Of a DNA stretch of 64,000 nt, positions 8,085-17,517 are shown piece by piece. A model generated the notes under the pieces. The model saw only the letters and a list, made by a program, of their open reading frames with translations. It ran no database searches and was not told where the DNA came from. Position 1 is the first letter of the stretch; every line of letters begins with the position of its first letter. This DNA is from Priestia filamentosa (lineage in GTDB: Bacteria; Bacillota; Bacilli; Bacillales; Bacillaceae_H): contig NZ_FXAJ01000002.1 in assembly GCF_900177535.1 (NCBI RefSeq), positions 372,001 through 436,000 on the forward strand. The letters run 5' to 3'. The translations under genes were made by a program, and so were the position numbers.

Positions 8085-8717
8085 ATGAAAAAGGTTATTA
8101 TGGCAGCAGTTCTATCTTTTGCACTCTTTCTATCTTTTATTGGTGTTCAGCCATCAAGTGCTAAAGCCCAGTCTGCTCACAATCCAGTTGTATTTGTACA
8201 CGGTATTGGAGGAGCTTCTTATAATTTCTTCAGTATTGAAAACTATTTAAGATCACAAGGGTGGGATAGAAGTCAGTTCTATGCCATTGATTTCTACAAC
8301 AAAGCAGGCTCTAACTCAACAAACGGACCACAGCTGGCAACGTACATTGATCGCGTGCTAAGAGAAACAGGATCAGATAAAGTCGATATTGTAGCTCATA
8401 GCATGGGAGGAGCAAATACGCTTTATTACATCAAGTATCTTGGTGGCGGGGACAAAATTGAGAATGTCGTTACTTTAGGTGGAGCTAACGGTCTATCTTC
8501 TTCAGTAGCATTGCCAGGTACAGATCCTAACCAAAAAATCTTATATACTTCAATCTACAGCATAAACGATGGAATTGTTCTTCCTAGTCTTTCTCGATTA
8601 CAAGGAGCAAGAAATATTCAACTTTATGGCATCACTCATATCGGTTTATTGGCAAATAGTCAAGTAAACGGATATATTAAAGAAGGATTAAATGGCGGAG
8701 GCTTGAACACAAATTAA
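8085..8717 (+). CDS. lipA: Secreted triacylglycerol lipase, Bacillus family I.4
   Basis: A 210-residue extracellular alpha/beta-hydrolase. A Sec signal peptide occupies residues 1-28 (KK, hydrophobic core, then AKA before Q29). The mature enzyme has the AHSMGG nucleophile elbow, where Ala replaces the first Gly of GxSxG as in B. subtilis LipA. The triad is S106, D162 and H185. The spacings (56 and 23 residues) equal those of LipA (S77, D133, H156), so the minimal lid-less fold is intact. The start is the ATG after a perfect TAGGAGG. An in-frame ATG-like start 99 bases upstream has no such site. Single-gene unit. Confidence 0.92.
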   Translation: MKKVIMAAVLSFALFLSFIGVQPSSAKAQSAHNPVVFVHGIGGASYNFFSIENYLRSQGWDRSQFYAIDFYNKAGSNSTNGPQLATYIDRVLRETGSDKVDIVAHSMGGANTLYYIKYLGGGDKIENVVTLGGANGLSSSVALPGTDPNQKILYTSIYSINDGIVLPSLSRLQGARNIQLYGITHIGLLANSQVNGYIKEGLNGGGLNTN

Positions 8718-8731
8718 GCTCATGCAACACT

Positions 8732-8769
8732 AAAAAACCGCTTCTACTAGATTAGTAGAGCGGTTTTTT
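8732..8769. terminator. Bidirectional terminator (lipA / sdpI)
   Basis: A-rich arm AAAAAACCGCT...CTACTA pairs with TAGTAG...AGCGGTTTTTT (17 bp, one bulged T) around a 3-base loop. It lies between convergent genes and can work in both directions. Confidence 0.85.
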
Positions 8770-8783
8770 GTTGTGAGAAAGTA

Positions 8784-9419
8784 TTACTCAGTAAGTTTCC
8801 GATACTGAACATATGAATAGAGAGTAGGAATAAGCACAACAGCAAGAATAATAGAGATGATAAGAGGAAATAACAGTCGTTCTGGAACAAACGGAGTTAC
8901 GAAGAATAAGAGACCTCCTAGGATAAACAGTTTTGAACCAAGTCTGTGTGTTTTTCTCCATACTTGCTCATTGCTGAGTGTCCAAGCAGTTCTAATTCCA
9001 ATAAAAAAGTTAGGTTTTACCGTTTGCATGTAGTTTCCTAAAATAATAAACAAAATCCCAACAAGGATAGGAGTAATTGTTGTAACATTTAAGTTATATC
9101 CAAGGCTTGCAAGAAGAACGGAAATATTAAGAAGAAACAAAACCAACATAATAGCAAGCGTGATGATTCGATATGAGCGTGAAAATTTTTGATAGTTTTG
9201 TTTCCGAGGATCCATTTTAGGGGAAAGCACTAAAAGCGCATACAAGAACAGCAGGATTCCATTGTGAGTAAACGCTGCTTGTAACTTAGGCGCGTAAGAG
9301 TTTACAGTTCCATCAACTCCCCACTGCATCGGGATTTGAGAAGGTAGCTTATTGTAGAAGATCACCCAACATAAGATGGAAAGTAACATAATGATAAGAG
9401 GGAAGACGTGTTTTTTCAT
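8784..9419 (-). CDS. sdpI: SdpI-type immunity membrane protein
   Basis: A 211-residue protein with about six transmembrane helices. It has an N-terminal DUF1648-type part (LPSQIPMQWGVDGTVN) and the SdpI hallmark PNFFIGIRTAWTLSNEQVW followed by HRLGSKLF. In B. subtilis, SdpI protects against the SdpC cannibalism toxin and signals by sequestering SdpR at the membrane. The gene overlaps sdpR by four bases (ATGA), as in that system. No sdpC-like toxin gene is in the window, so this looks like an orphan immunity and sensing pair. Confidence 0.87.
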   Translation of the reverse strand: MKKHVFPLIIMLLSILCWVIFYNKLPSQIPMQWGVDGTVNSYAPKLQAAFTHNGILLFLYALLVLSPKMDPRKQNYQKFSRSYRIITLAIMLVLFLLNISVLLASLGYNLNVTTITPILVGILFIILGNYMQTVKPNFFIGIRTAWTLSNEQVWRKTHRLGSKLFILGGLLFFVTPFVPERLLFPLIISIILAVVLIPTLYSYVQYRKLTE

Positions 9420-9688
9420 TTCTGTTCATCTCCTTTTTCAACAAAATCAAGGGCCCAGCTCACAAGTTCTTGGAAAACAGTCGCATTTAAAGAATACACA
9501 ACATACTGACCTTTTTTTTCATCTGAAACAAGGTCAGCATTTTTTAAGATCTTTAAGTGCTGAGAAATACTGGGCTTTGACATATTAAATTGTTCTGCAA
9601 TTTCTCCAGCTGTCATATCTTTTTCTTTTAAGAGAGATAAAATTTTACGACGAGTTCCATCAGCGAGAGCTTTAAATGCGTTGTTCAT
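9416..9688 (-). CDS. sdpR: ArsR-family autorepressor, SdpR-type
   Basis: A 90-residue winged-helix repressor without the metal-binding cysteines of ArsR/SmtB sensors. The helix-turn-helix covers roughly residues 26-50 (AGEIAEQFNMSKPSISQHLKIL). It is translationally coupled to sdpI. Its promoter has a perfect TTGACA -35 box and a TAGTAT -10 box with 17-base spacing. The -10 box lies inside a perfect 11-bp inverted repeat, which fits autorepression relieved when SdpI recruits SdpR to the membrane. Confidence 0.9.
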   Translation of the reverse strand: MNNAFKALADGTRRKILSLLKEKDMTAGEIAEQFNMSKPSISQHLKILKNADLVSDEKKGQYVVYSLNATVFQELVSWALDFVEKGDEQK

Positions 9689-9703
9689 AAGGTGAGTCCT
9701 TTC

Positions 9704-9743
9704 TTTAGTATTTAGTTAATTAAGTATTTACTTAAATACTAAA
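9704..9743. promoter_or_regulatory. SdpR operator candidate (inverted repeat)
   Basis: Perfect arms TTTAGTATTTA (9704-9714) and TAAATACTAAA (9733-9743), with an additional inner palindrome TAAGTATTTACTTA. The right arm covers the -10 box of the sdpRI promoter, so repressor binding would block transcription. Confidence 0.65.
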
Positions 9744-9764
9744 CTAAAAGGAATTCTTTGTCAA
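9736..9764 (-). promoter_or_regulatory. Promoter of sdpRI
   Basis: On the minus strand, TTGACA (9759-9764) and TAGTAT (9736-9741) are separated by 17 bases. This is a near-consensus sigma-A promoter directed at sdpR. Confidence 0.7.
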
Positions 9765-9770
9765 TAGGCG

Positions 9771-9805
9771 AAAACCGGTGTCCTTCTATAAAGAATACCG
9801 GTTTT
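9771..9805 (-). terminator. Rho-independent terminator of the RpiR gene
   Basis: AAAACCGGT (9771-9779) and ACCGGTTTT (9797-9805) form a 9-bp stem. It lies just beyond the 3' end of the minus-strand RpiR gene and isolates it from sdpRI. Confidence 0.7.
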
Positions 9806-9815
9806 TAGTGAAATA

Positions 9816-10694
9816 TTAGTCTTCTTTTAATAGCGTACTGTTTGATACGCGTTCATCAACATTTTTTGAGATGTTTGTTTTATATTCTAAATTGAGATCA
9901 TAGTCCATTTTAAAAAGGCATGAATATAAAATATCTAAGAGGAGATGAATTGAGTTATTTGTAGAATATGTAGCGATTTTTGAATAAAGCTTTTCACGTG
10001 TTGAAATGGACATGGCACAATTTGAGAGCTTTCTTAAACTGTTTTCCCCAATACTGGTGAGAGAAATAATAGGAGTGCGGTTGCTTTTTAAAATATTCGC
10101 GATTTTTAAGACTTCTTCTGTTTCCCCAGAATAGGAAATTAAGATGGCTGTATGCTGAGGCGTTGAATTTGATGCTACATATAGCTGCTCTGCAGGTACG
10201 TTTGTAATGTCAACATACTTGTTAATACGAAGCATTTTATGTTTAAAATCATACGCCATAATAAGGGAATTGCTAAACCCGTAAATGCTAATATGCTGCG
10301 AATTATGAAGAAGTTCAACAGCTTTTTGTAGCTCTGTATGTTTTAAAAGCGACAGCGTATCTTCAATTGATTCTGAGGCAAGATGCCCAATTTTCGCAGC
10401 TACATTTATAAACGTATCATTTGTATCAAATGGATAGTTTGGATCAATGTTAGAAAAGTGCTGATTTAAATAGTGAAGCTCTTCAAGATATTTTTCTTTT
10501 AATTCATTCCATCCGCTAAAGCCTAATTTTTTAGACAAACGAATAGCTGTTGAAGGGGAGGTATAGGTAGCTTTTGCTAAGTCTTTTGTTGAGAGGCTTT
10601 CGATATTTTCTTTCTCCTTGAGAATAAATTTCGCTAATATTTCTTCTGATTTTGATAAAGAGTCCATTGATTCAAGTTTGTTCGAAATAATCAT
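9816..10694 (-). CDS. RpiR-family transcriptional regulator (HTH + SIS)
   Basis: A 292-residue sugar-phosphate-responsive regulator. The N-terminal helix-turn-helix (about 1-80) contains STKDLAKATYTSPSTAIRLSKKLGFSGW. The C-terminal SIS sugar-isomerase domain (about 110-270) contains ISIYGFSNS and ILISYSGETEEVLKIA, where the Ser/Thr-rich loop binds phosphosugars. It is divergent from a 6-phospho-beta-glucosidase gene and is the obvious candidate regulator of it, like BglR/GlvR-type proteins. The shared intergenic region contains a duplicated 16-bp element (listed separately). Confidence 0.88.
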   Translation of the reverse strand: MIISNKLESMDSLSKSEEILAKFILKEKENIESLSTKDLAKATYTSPSTAIRLSKKLGFSGWNELKEKYLEELHYLNQHFSNIDPNYPFDTNDTFINVAAKIGHLASESIEDTLSLLKHTELQKAVELLHNSQHISIYGFSNSLIMAYDFKHKMLRINKYVDITNVPAEQLYVASNSTPQHTAILISYSGETEEVLKIANILKSNRTPIISLTSIGENSLRKLSNCAMSISTREKLYSKIATYSTNNSIHLLLDILYSCLFKMDYDLNLEYKTNISKNVDERVSNSTLLKED

Positions 10695-10734
10695 TGTGCA
10701 ACATTCCTTCTATATATGAAAGTTAATCGTTTTC

Positions 10735-10793
10735 AAAACGGCATTTCAAAAATAGGTGCTTATTGTTTATTAAAATTAAAACGGCATTTCAAA
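10735..10793. repeat. Two exact 16-bp direct repeats, candidate RpiR operators
   Basis: AAAACGGCATTTCAAA occurs at 10735-10750 and again at 10778-10793, so the two copies are offset by 43 bases, about four helical turns. Degenerate copies (GCCATTTCATTAAA near 10804 and ACATTTCAAAATTAAA near 10848) follow. They fill the space between the rpiR-type gene and the beta-glucosidase gene. Confidence 0.55.
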
Positions 10794-10903
10794 GTCACTG
10801 TAAGCCATTTCATTAAAAGTAGCGTTATTCTATTATTAAAGTATAACATTTCAAAATTAAAAAAACGGAATCATTTAAAAAAGGATTCGTTTTGTTTTTA
10901 TAA

Positions 10904-12349
<1,446 letters not shown>

Positions 12350-12371
12350 GAATGAAGGAGAAAAAAGATAG

Positions 12372-12407
12372 AAGTGGATGAAGCGCTAGACTTCATCCAC
12401 TTTTTTG
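12372..12407 (+). terminator. Rho-independent terminator
   Basis: Perfect 12-bp stem AAGTGGATGAAG / CTTCATCCACTT with a 7-base loop and a following T-run. It ends the beta-glucosidase gene. Confidence 0.9.
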
Positions 12408-12411
12408 TCGG

Positions 12412-12440
12412 TTGCTTCAAACCTTCTGTCTTTGTATAAT
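12412..12440 (+). promoter_or_regulatory. Promoter of the cat gene
   Basis: TTGCTT (12412-12417) and a perfect TATAAT (12435-12440) with 17-base spacing, immediately after the upstream terminator. It would transcribe the leader peptide and cat. Confidence 0.7.
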
Positions 12441-12508
12441 AACCGTATGAGATTCTTTCTATAAACGGTCTCATGAACGTTCCTAAAGTAAATGATGGAG
12501 TGAAAAAT

Positions 12509-12538
12509 ATGAAGAAATCAGAGAAATTAGCCTCCTAA
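12509..12538 (+). CDS. cat leader peptide (9 residues)
   Basis: The short frame MKKSEKLAS ends in TAA and is preceded by a GATGGAGTG ribosome binding site. Its position, length and K/S-rich sequence match the leader peptides of inducible Gram-positive cat genes such as those of pUB112 and cat-86. A ribosome stalled by chloramphenicol in this frame would disrupt the following hairpin, whose left arm begins in codon 8, and so expose the cat ribosome binding site. Confidence 0.8.
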   Translation: MKKSEKLAS

Positions 12539-12562
12539 AATTAAAAATTATATTTTAGGAGG
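12531..12562 (+). promoter_or_regulatory. Translation attenuator hairpin sequestering the cat ribosome binding site
   Basis: CCTCCTAAAAT (12531-12541) and ATTTTAGGAGG (12552-12562) form a perfect 11-bp stem with a 10-base loop. The right arm contains the AGGAGG that serves the cat ATG at 12570. The left arm overlaps the end of the leader peptide. This is the classic drug-inducible translation attenuation layout. Confidence 0.85.
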
Positions 12563-12569
12563 AAGAGTC

Positions 12570-13223
12570 ATGAACTTTCATCAAATCCATATTGAAAATT
12601 GGAATAGAAAAGAACATTTCCATCACTATATGAGTGGAGCAAAATGTGCTTTCAATATGACAGCAAACTTAGATATAACAGAGTTATTGAGGGCATTAAA
12701 AGATAGGAAGATTAAATTTTATCCTGCGTTTATTTATATGGTGACGCGAATTGTCAACAAGCATAGAGAATTTAGAACAACCTTTAATGAAAAAGGAATT
12801 CTCGGATATTGGGATGAAGTTGTCCCGAATTATACGATTTTCCATAAAGATGATGGGACTTTTTCTGCGCTTTGGACTGATTATTCTTCTGACTTCTCTA
12901 CTTTTTATAGGGATTATGAGTCTGATCTGAACGTATTCGGTCATAAAAAAGGATTATGGGTAAAAGAAAATGTCCCGCCTTATACGTTTTCGATTTCTTC
13001 AATCCCGTGGGTAAACTTTTCATCGTTTGAATTAAACTTATTTAAGGGGGAAGATTATCTTCTTCCTATTATTACGTGTGGAAAATATGCTTCTAACGGT
13101 AATCAAATATTACTGCCTATTTCAATACGAGTGCATCATGCTGCGTGTGATGGTTACCATGTAGGCCTTTTTCTACATGATTTACAGCAACTTATTGATG
13201 ATTATCCCGATTGGTTAGCCTAG
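12570..13223 (+). CDS. cat: Type A chloramphenicol O-acetyltransferase
   Basis: A 217-residue cytosolic trimeric enzyme that transfers acetyl from acetyl-CoA to chloramphenicol. The catalytic motif HHAACDGYHVG is intact, with general base H190 and structural D194. The length and the C-terminal block match CAT-III-like family members. Expression is probably drug-inducible through the leader peptide and hairpin upstream. It is bounded by terminators on both sides and has no mobile-element genes nearby, so it looks like a resident chromosomal copy. Confidence 0.9.
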   Translation: MNFHQIHIENWNRKEHFHHYMSGAKCAFNMTANLDITELLRALKDRKIKFYPAFIYMVTRIVNKHREFRTTFNEKGILGYWDEVVPNYTIFHKDDGTFSALWTDYSSDFSTFYRDYESDLNVFGHKKGLWVKENVPPYTFSISSIPWVNFSSFELNLFKGEDYLLPIITCGKYASNGNQILLPISIRVHHAACDGYHVGLFLHDLQQLIDDYPDWLA

Positions 13224-13233
13224 AAAAGGCAAG

Positions 13234-13271
13234 GTAAAAAAGCATCCATTACATAATGGATGCTTTTTTAC
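13234..13271. terminator. Bidirectional terminator
   Basis: A nearly perfect palindrome (GTAAAAAAGCATCCATTA and its complement) with A-run and T-run arms. It lies between convergent cat and the nucleotidyltransferase gene. Confidence 0.88.
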
Positions 13272-13275
13272 TTTC

Positions 13276-14070
13276 TTAAGAACGCCACACTTCCTCTAGC
13301 GTATTTTTAAACACCTCATTCAGCTTAGGTGTAGGATCCTCAACTTTTAAATCCAAGCTTTTTGCATATGTTTCTAAACGCTCTAACTCATGGGCTAGAA
13401 AATCATTAATAACGTGAATTTTAGGCTCTAAATCAAGCTCAACTCCGGCCATCTTCCGCTGAAGAAGAACGGTAATTTCATCTTTAATTTTACCATCTGG
13501 TACTACTCCATCTAACAATTCTTGAAATTCTAACGGAGGAAACTCGTTAAATTGTTCAATCCAGTGTGACGCAAGAACGGGACGAAGAACGTAAAAATAT
13601 TTTTTGATTTTTACTGTATCTCCTTGTAGAAACTCTCTAAAATTCTTTCTGGCCATATTTAAATAATGATAGATCGCTGACGTTGGAAGAAAAATCTCGT
13701 CTACTAGCTCACGAATTTGATTCATCGTTGAAAACTTCTCATAATATACAATTCCTGAGTTTATCCATTCTAGGAGAGGTGGATTTCCTTTTCGAAATAG
13801 CTTGAGCGCTTTTGTAAGCTCCCAGCCAACAACGTCTAATTTATCATTAATAGGAAGCTCAATCACGTCTCGTCTCTTGCCAACGCCCATAGGATCAATC
13901 ACTAAATAATCATCGGGCGTATGAACATAAATAAACCTAACGTCAAAGTCGCTATCTTTAGAAGGAAAGCCCCATGCTCTGCTGCCAGATTCACAAGCAT
14001 AAAGCACTTTTACATTGTAATTCTTTTCAATTTCCTTAAGTGTTTCCATAATTGTTGCTTCAATGGTCAT
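13276..14070 (-). CDS. Nucleotidyltransferase superfamily protein (YcgL-like)
   Basis: A 264-residue protein with the pol-beta-type nucleotidyltransferase signature GSRAWGFPSKDSDFDVR (about residues 29-45), where the DxD pair binds metal. The remainder resembles the long helical C-terminal part of the Bacillus YcgL family, whose biological substrate is unknown. I start it at the second methionine (14070) because a GGAG site lies 8 bases upstream. The first possible start would add 15 residues without support. Substrate modification by adenylylation is a family-level inference. Confidence 0.8.
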   Translation of the reverse strand: MTIEATIMETLKEIEKNYNVKVLYACESGSRAWGFPSKDSDFDVRFIYVHTPDDYLVIDPMGVGKRRDVIELPINDKLDVVGWELTKALKLFRKGNPPLLEWINSGIVYYEKFSTMNQIRELVDEIFLPTSAIYHYLNMARKNFREFLQGDTVKIKKYFYVLRPVLASHWIEQFNEFPPLEFQELLDGVVPDGKIKDEITVLLQRKMAGVELDLEPKIHVINDFLAHELERLETYAKSLDLKVEDPTPKLNEVFKNTLEEVWRS

Positions 14071-14199
14071 TTTTAAGCTCCATTCTATCCTTAAACTATC
14101 TCCATTATATACCAAGTAAAGAGGTTTTTGCTAAGAGGAATTGCTTATTTCTGCTATACTAGGGTATGATTAAATATCACATGACATTTTGCAGTAGGA

Positions 14200-14691
14200 G
14201 TGGTTTTTATCGATATTTTAGGCTGGATTGTTGTTAGTCTTGTATTTATAGTCGCATATGTAGGGTTAATTTATCCAATTATCCCAAGCGTCTTGTTTAT
14301 TATAGCTGGGTATCTTTTATATGGTCTGTTTTTCAGCTTTGAACAGTTTTCGATTCTATTTTGGATTATTCAAGCGATGTTCGTTATCTTGCTTTTTGTT
14401 GCCGATTACTTTTCCAACTTAGTTGGAGTTAAGCGATATGGCGGTTCAAAAGCAGGGATATGGGGAAGTACAATTGGTCTTCTCGTTGGTCCATTTGTGA
14501 TTCCTGTTGTTGGCATTGTTGCTGGACCATTTTTAGGAGCGGTTATTGCAGAACTTCTCGTACATAGAAAAAGCATAGGGGAGGCAATGAAGGTAGGATA
14601 TGGCTCACTGATCGGATTTTTAAGCAGCATTGTTGTAAAAGGTGCTCTCCAGACGATTATGATTGTGTATTTTATCTTTCAAGTACAGTGA
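14200..14691 (+). CDS. DUF456-family membrane protein
   Basis: A hydrophobic protein of about 163 residues with four to five transmembrane helices. It carries the DUF456 features: an N-terminal [19 protein letters not shown] segment, a central [21 protein letters not shown] glycine motif and [12 protein letters not shown]. The function is unknown. The start is uncertain: the GTG at 14200 touches the GTAGGAG ribosome binding site. A rare ATC at 14209 or ATT at 14215 would have normal spacing and would give an N-terminus beginning near DILGW. Single-gene unit with its own terminator. Confidence 0.75.
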   Translation: MVFIDILGWIVVSLVFIVAYVGLIYPIIPSVLFIIAGYLLYGLFFSFEQFSILFWIIQAMFVILLFVADYFSNLVGVKRYGGSKAGIWGSTIGLLVGPFVIPVVGIVAGPFLGAVIAELLVHRKSIGEAMKVGYGSLIGFLSSIVVKGALQTIMIVYFIFQVQ

Positions 14692-14720
14692 AGACAACTC
14701 GATAAAGAGTTGTCTTTTTA
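14691..14720 (+). terminator. Rho-independent terminator
   Basis: AAGACAACTC / GAGTTGTCTT 10-bp stem with a 6-base loop, then T residues. It begins at the stop codon of the DUF456 gene. Confidence 0.88.
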
Positions 14721-14833
14721 TTTGTGCTAGAAAATAAGAGAAGGGTTGTATTACAATAGAGATAGAGAACCTTGCATCTTAGATTGTAAAAACTTCCTTA
14801 CTACAATAAAGCGAACATGCAAGGAGGATAAGA

Positions 14834-16036
14834 ATGAAAACGTATTCAAAATTCAGCATGCCAGAGTCTGTTTTTTATGGAAGAGACGCTTTAAAGCAGC
14901 TCGGAGATGAAGTTGCTACATATGGGAAGAGGGCGCTTTTAATTAGTGACCGGGTTATGGAGAAAATCGGTCATGTCGGAAAATGTACGGATTTATTAGA
15001 AAAGGCAAACGTTGCGTACTCTTCTTACTTAGATGTGAATTCAGAGCCAACAGACTCTCATGTGAAAGAAGCCCTTGATATTTGTATAAAAGAAAAATGC
15101 GATGTTGTAATTGCGATTGGCGGAGGAAGCTGCATTGACGCCGCTAAAGCCGTTGCTGTTCTTGCCACAAACAGGGGAGGAATTAACGACTATCTTCACA
15201 GCACCTCTGCTCTTACAAAAGAACCGCTCCCACTTGTTACAATTCCAACAACAGCTGGAACAGGTTCAGAAGTTACAAATGTAACGGTTATTACAAATAC
15301 AAAGGAAGATATTAAAATGATGATTAAACATCCTGCCTTTCTTCCAAAAGTCGCCATTGTTGATCCAATCTTAACCCTATCTACGCCACCTTCTGTTACA
15401 GCGGCAACAGGCATTGATGCCCTTTGTCATGCGATAGAAGCGTATCTTTCCAAGCGGTCACAGCCGCTGACTGATAACTTAGCTCTTTCAGCCATTGAAG
15501 ATATTTTAACGTATATTAAAAGAGCCTATGACAATGGAGAAGACATGGAAGCACGCGAGAAAATGGCAACAGCGTCAATGAAAGCAGGGCTTGCTTTTAC
15601 AAATGCTTCTGTAACGCTTGTTCACGGCATGTCTCGTCCTGTTGGAGCTTTATTTCATGTTCCACATGGGATTTCAAATGCGATGCTCCTTCCCGCTGTA
15701 TTGAAATTCACAAAAGAAGAAGCAACAGAGAAACTAGCGGTCATTGGACGTCTTCTTTATCCAGAATCAAAAGCATTTGAAGATGAGAGACTAGCAGATT
15801 TAGTGATTCATAAAATCAAATTACTTTGCTCTGAGCTAAACATTCCGAATATGGAGAAATGGGGCATTGATAAAGAAGAGTTCAAACAAGTTGTAGCTAA
15901 AATGGCGACGGACGCGCTAGCAAGCGGAAGTCCTGGGAATAATCCAAAAGTGCCGTCGCATGAAGAGATTGTGGAGCTTTATTATACGTGCTATGAGTAT
16001 GATTTTTCGGTGAATGAGGAAATGTTGAAGTCTTAA
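14834..16036 (+). CDS. Iron-containing alcohol dehydrogenase
   Basis: A 400-residue group III alcohol dehydrogenase. The N-terminal Rossmann part contains the GGGS nucleotide-binding motif (AIGGGSCIDAAKA, about residues 95-107). The C-terminal helical part holds the metal ligands in GIDALCHAIEAY (Asp and His) and in VHGMSRPVGALFHVPHGISNA (two His). It oxidises or reduces primary alcohols, butanol or 1,3-propanediol with NAD(P). The exact substrate is not deducible. It has an AAGGAGG ribosome binding site, stands alone and ends with a strong terminator. Confidence 0.92.
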   Translation: MKTYSKFSMPESVFYGRDALKQLGDEVATYGKRALLISDRVMEKIGHVGKCTDLLEKANVAYSSYLDVNSEPTDSHVKEALDICIKEKCDVVIAIGGGSCIDAAKAVAVLATNRGGINDYLHSTSALTKEPLPLVTIPTTAGTGSEVTNVTVITNTKEDIKMMIKHPAFLPKVAIVDPILTLSTPPSVTAATGIDALCHAIEAYLSKRSQPLTDNLALSAIEDILTYIKRAYDNGEDMEAREKMATASMKAGLAFTNASVTLVHGMSRPVGALFHVPHGISNAMLLPAVLKFTKEEATEKLAVIGRLLYPESKAFEDERLADLVIHKIKLLCSELNIPNMEKWGIDKEEFKQVVAKMATDALASGSPGNNPKVPSHEEIVELYYTCYEYDFSVNEEMLKS

Positions 16037-16038
16037 TC

Positions 16039-16070
16039 AAAAAAGCAAGGAATCTATCCTTGCTTTTTTA
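16039..16070 (+). terminator. Rho-independent terminator
   Basis: AAAAAAGCAAGGA / TCCTTGCTTTTTT perfect 13-bp stem with a 5-base loop, downstream of the alcohol dehydrogenase gene. Confidence 0.9.
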
Positions 16071-16148
16071 TTTTGCCTCTACATACTTAAGGAACTATTC
16101 ATTATGTTAACCGTATGATTATATAAAGCTTTTCTGGAGGTGGATAGA

Positions 16149-16373
16149 TTGGCTGGCGTTATTCTAAGCTTTATTTTCTTTATCCCTGTATATGTTGTTC
16201 TTATTTGGAGCTACTTTGATCCAGAAGAAAGCTTATTATTAGGAAGAAGATGGGTGTATCAAGAAGATCCTGAACCGTCACCCGCTGCAATTCGCTATAT
16301 TAAAGTCATGTCATTAATCGGCATAGTAGGATTGACATTCGTATTTATTTTCCTATTTATCAAATTTATCTAA
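16149..16373 (+). CDS. Small two-helix membrane protein
   Basis: A 74-residue protein with two transmembrane segments (about 3-22 and 52-72). They are joined by a hydrophilic loop containing YFDPEESLLLGRRWVYQEDPEPS. The TTG at 16149 is preferred because CTGGAGG lies 8 bases before it. The alternative GTG at 16140 directly abuts that site. I do not recognise a family with certainty and no function is assigned. It precedes cysQ by 65 bases on the same strand and could be cotranscribed. Confidence 0.65.
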   Translation: MAGVILSFIFFIPVYVVLIWSYFDPEESLLLGRRWVYQEDPEPSPAAIRYIKVMSLIGIVGLTFVFIFLFIKFI

Positions 16374-16438
16374 AAAGATAACCATATTTTTAGTAAACTA
16401 GAAAGATAGACTGATTTACATGAAAGGAGTCAAACGCA

Positions 16439-17281
16439 ATGCCTCATAAAAAAGAAGATGAAATAAATTTACTCAACCTTATCCGTATCGCAATGAACGC
16501 AGGAACTGAAATTTTAGGTGTATATGATTCAGAAGACATTGCACTAGAAATAAAAGCTGACGACTCACCGCTTACCTTAGCTGACAAAAAATCACACGAA
16601 GTGATCGCAGCTTCTCTTCAGAAAGAGCATCCAACAATTCCACTACTAAGTGAAGAAGGTACACATCTTCCTTATCATGAACGAAAAGAGTGGGACTACT
16701 TTTGGGTAGTGGACCCACTAGACGGAACAAAAGAATTTGTGAAACGAAACGGAGAGTTTACCGTTAATATTGCGCTTGTACATAAAAATGTTCCACTCAT
16801 TGGTGTCATTTACGTGCCGGTTTGGGATACGGTTTATTTTGCGAAGAAAGGGCTTGGGGCTTATAAGTTAGAAAATTGTAAAGAAGTACTCGCAAAAGAA
16901 GCCGAATCATTCCAAGAAAAAGCGGAAAAGTTACCGTTAGCACAAGAGAGAAAAGGCTTAAATGTAGTTGCTAGCCGCTCACATATGTCAGAAGATACAA
17001 AACAATTTGTGAAAGAACTAGAGAAAGAAGCGGAGGAAGTAAACATTGTTTCTGCCGGAAGTTCCTTAAAGTTTTGCTTAGTTGCCGAAGGAAAGGCAGA
17101 TGTTTATCCACGCTTTGCTCCAACAATGGAATGGGATACAGCTGCAGGACATGCGATTGTTGAAGAAGCGGGAGGAAAGGTTACAAAGCAAGATGGAACG
17201 CCGCTCTTGTATAACAAAGAGGAGTTAGTTAATCCTTGGTTTGTTGTGGAGAGAAAAAAGGAGAAAGTTGTTGGTAAATAG
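16439..17281 (+). CDS. cysQ: 3'(2'),5'-bisphosphate nucleotidase, CysQ family
   Basis: A 280-residue inositol-monophosphatase-fold enzyme that hydrolyses 3'-phosphoadenosine 5'-phosphate to AMP, clearing a by-product of sulfate assimilation and phosphopantetheine transfer. The lithium-sensitive phosphatase signature is complete: LLSEEG, WVVDPLDGTKEF (metal-binding Asp residues) and EWDTAAGHAIVEEAGG. PAP is also released by Sfp-type transferases such as the one encoded at 21009, but the genes are not adjacent. ATG with AAAGGAG at good spacing. Confidence 0.88.
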   Translation: MPHKKEDEINLLNLIRIAMNAGTEILGVYDSEDIALEIKADDSPLTLADKKSHEVIAASLQKEHPTIPLLSEEGTHLPYHERKEWDYFWVVDPLDGTKEFVKRNGEFTVNIALVHKNVPLIGVIYVPVWDTVYFAKKGLGAYKLENCKEVLAKEAESFQEKAEKLPLAQERKGLNVVASRSHMSEDTKQFVKELEKEAEEVNIVSAGSSLKFCLVAEGKADVYPRFAPTMEWDTAAGHAIVEEAGGKVTKQDGTPLLYNKEELVNPWFVVERKKEKVVGK

Positions 17282-17291
17282 GTAGATATAG

Positions 17292-17330
17292 AAGGAGAAA
17301 CCAGCGAAAAACTTGGGGTTTCTCCTTTTA
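17292..17330 (+). terminator. Rho-independent terminator
   Basis: AAGGAGAAACC / GGTTTCTCCTT 11-bp stem followed by TT, downstream of cysQ. Confidence 0.85.
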
Positions 17331-17517
17331 TATTAGCACGTACACTTTATGCTCATCAGCTAAGCGTGATGTTGCGAAAGAAAGTTGCTTGAATTATGAT
17401 AGAGTTACAAAAAGCAGTGATCCCTGTCCTGCTTTTTATTTCTTCTCCGTTGAAGGCCTTGCTTGACTAATAAGAAACGAAGAGAAGGAAACTTTAAAAG
17501 GAACTAAAGGTGATAAA

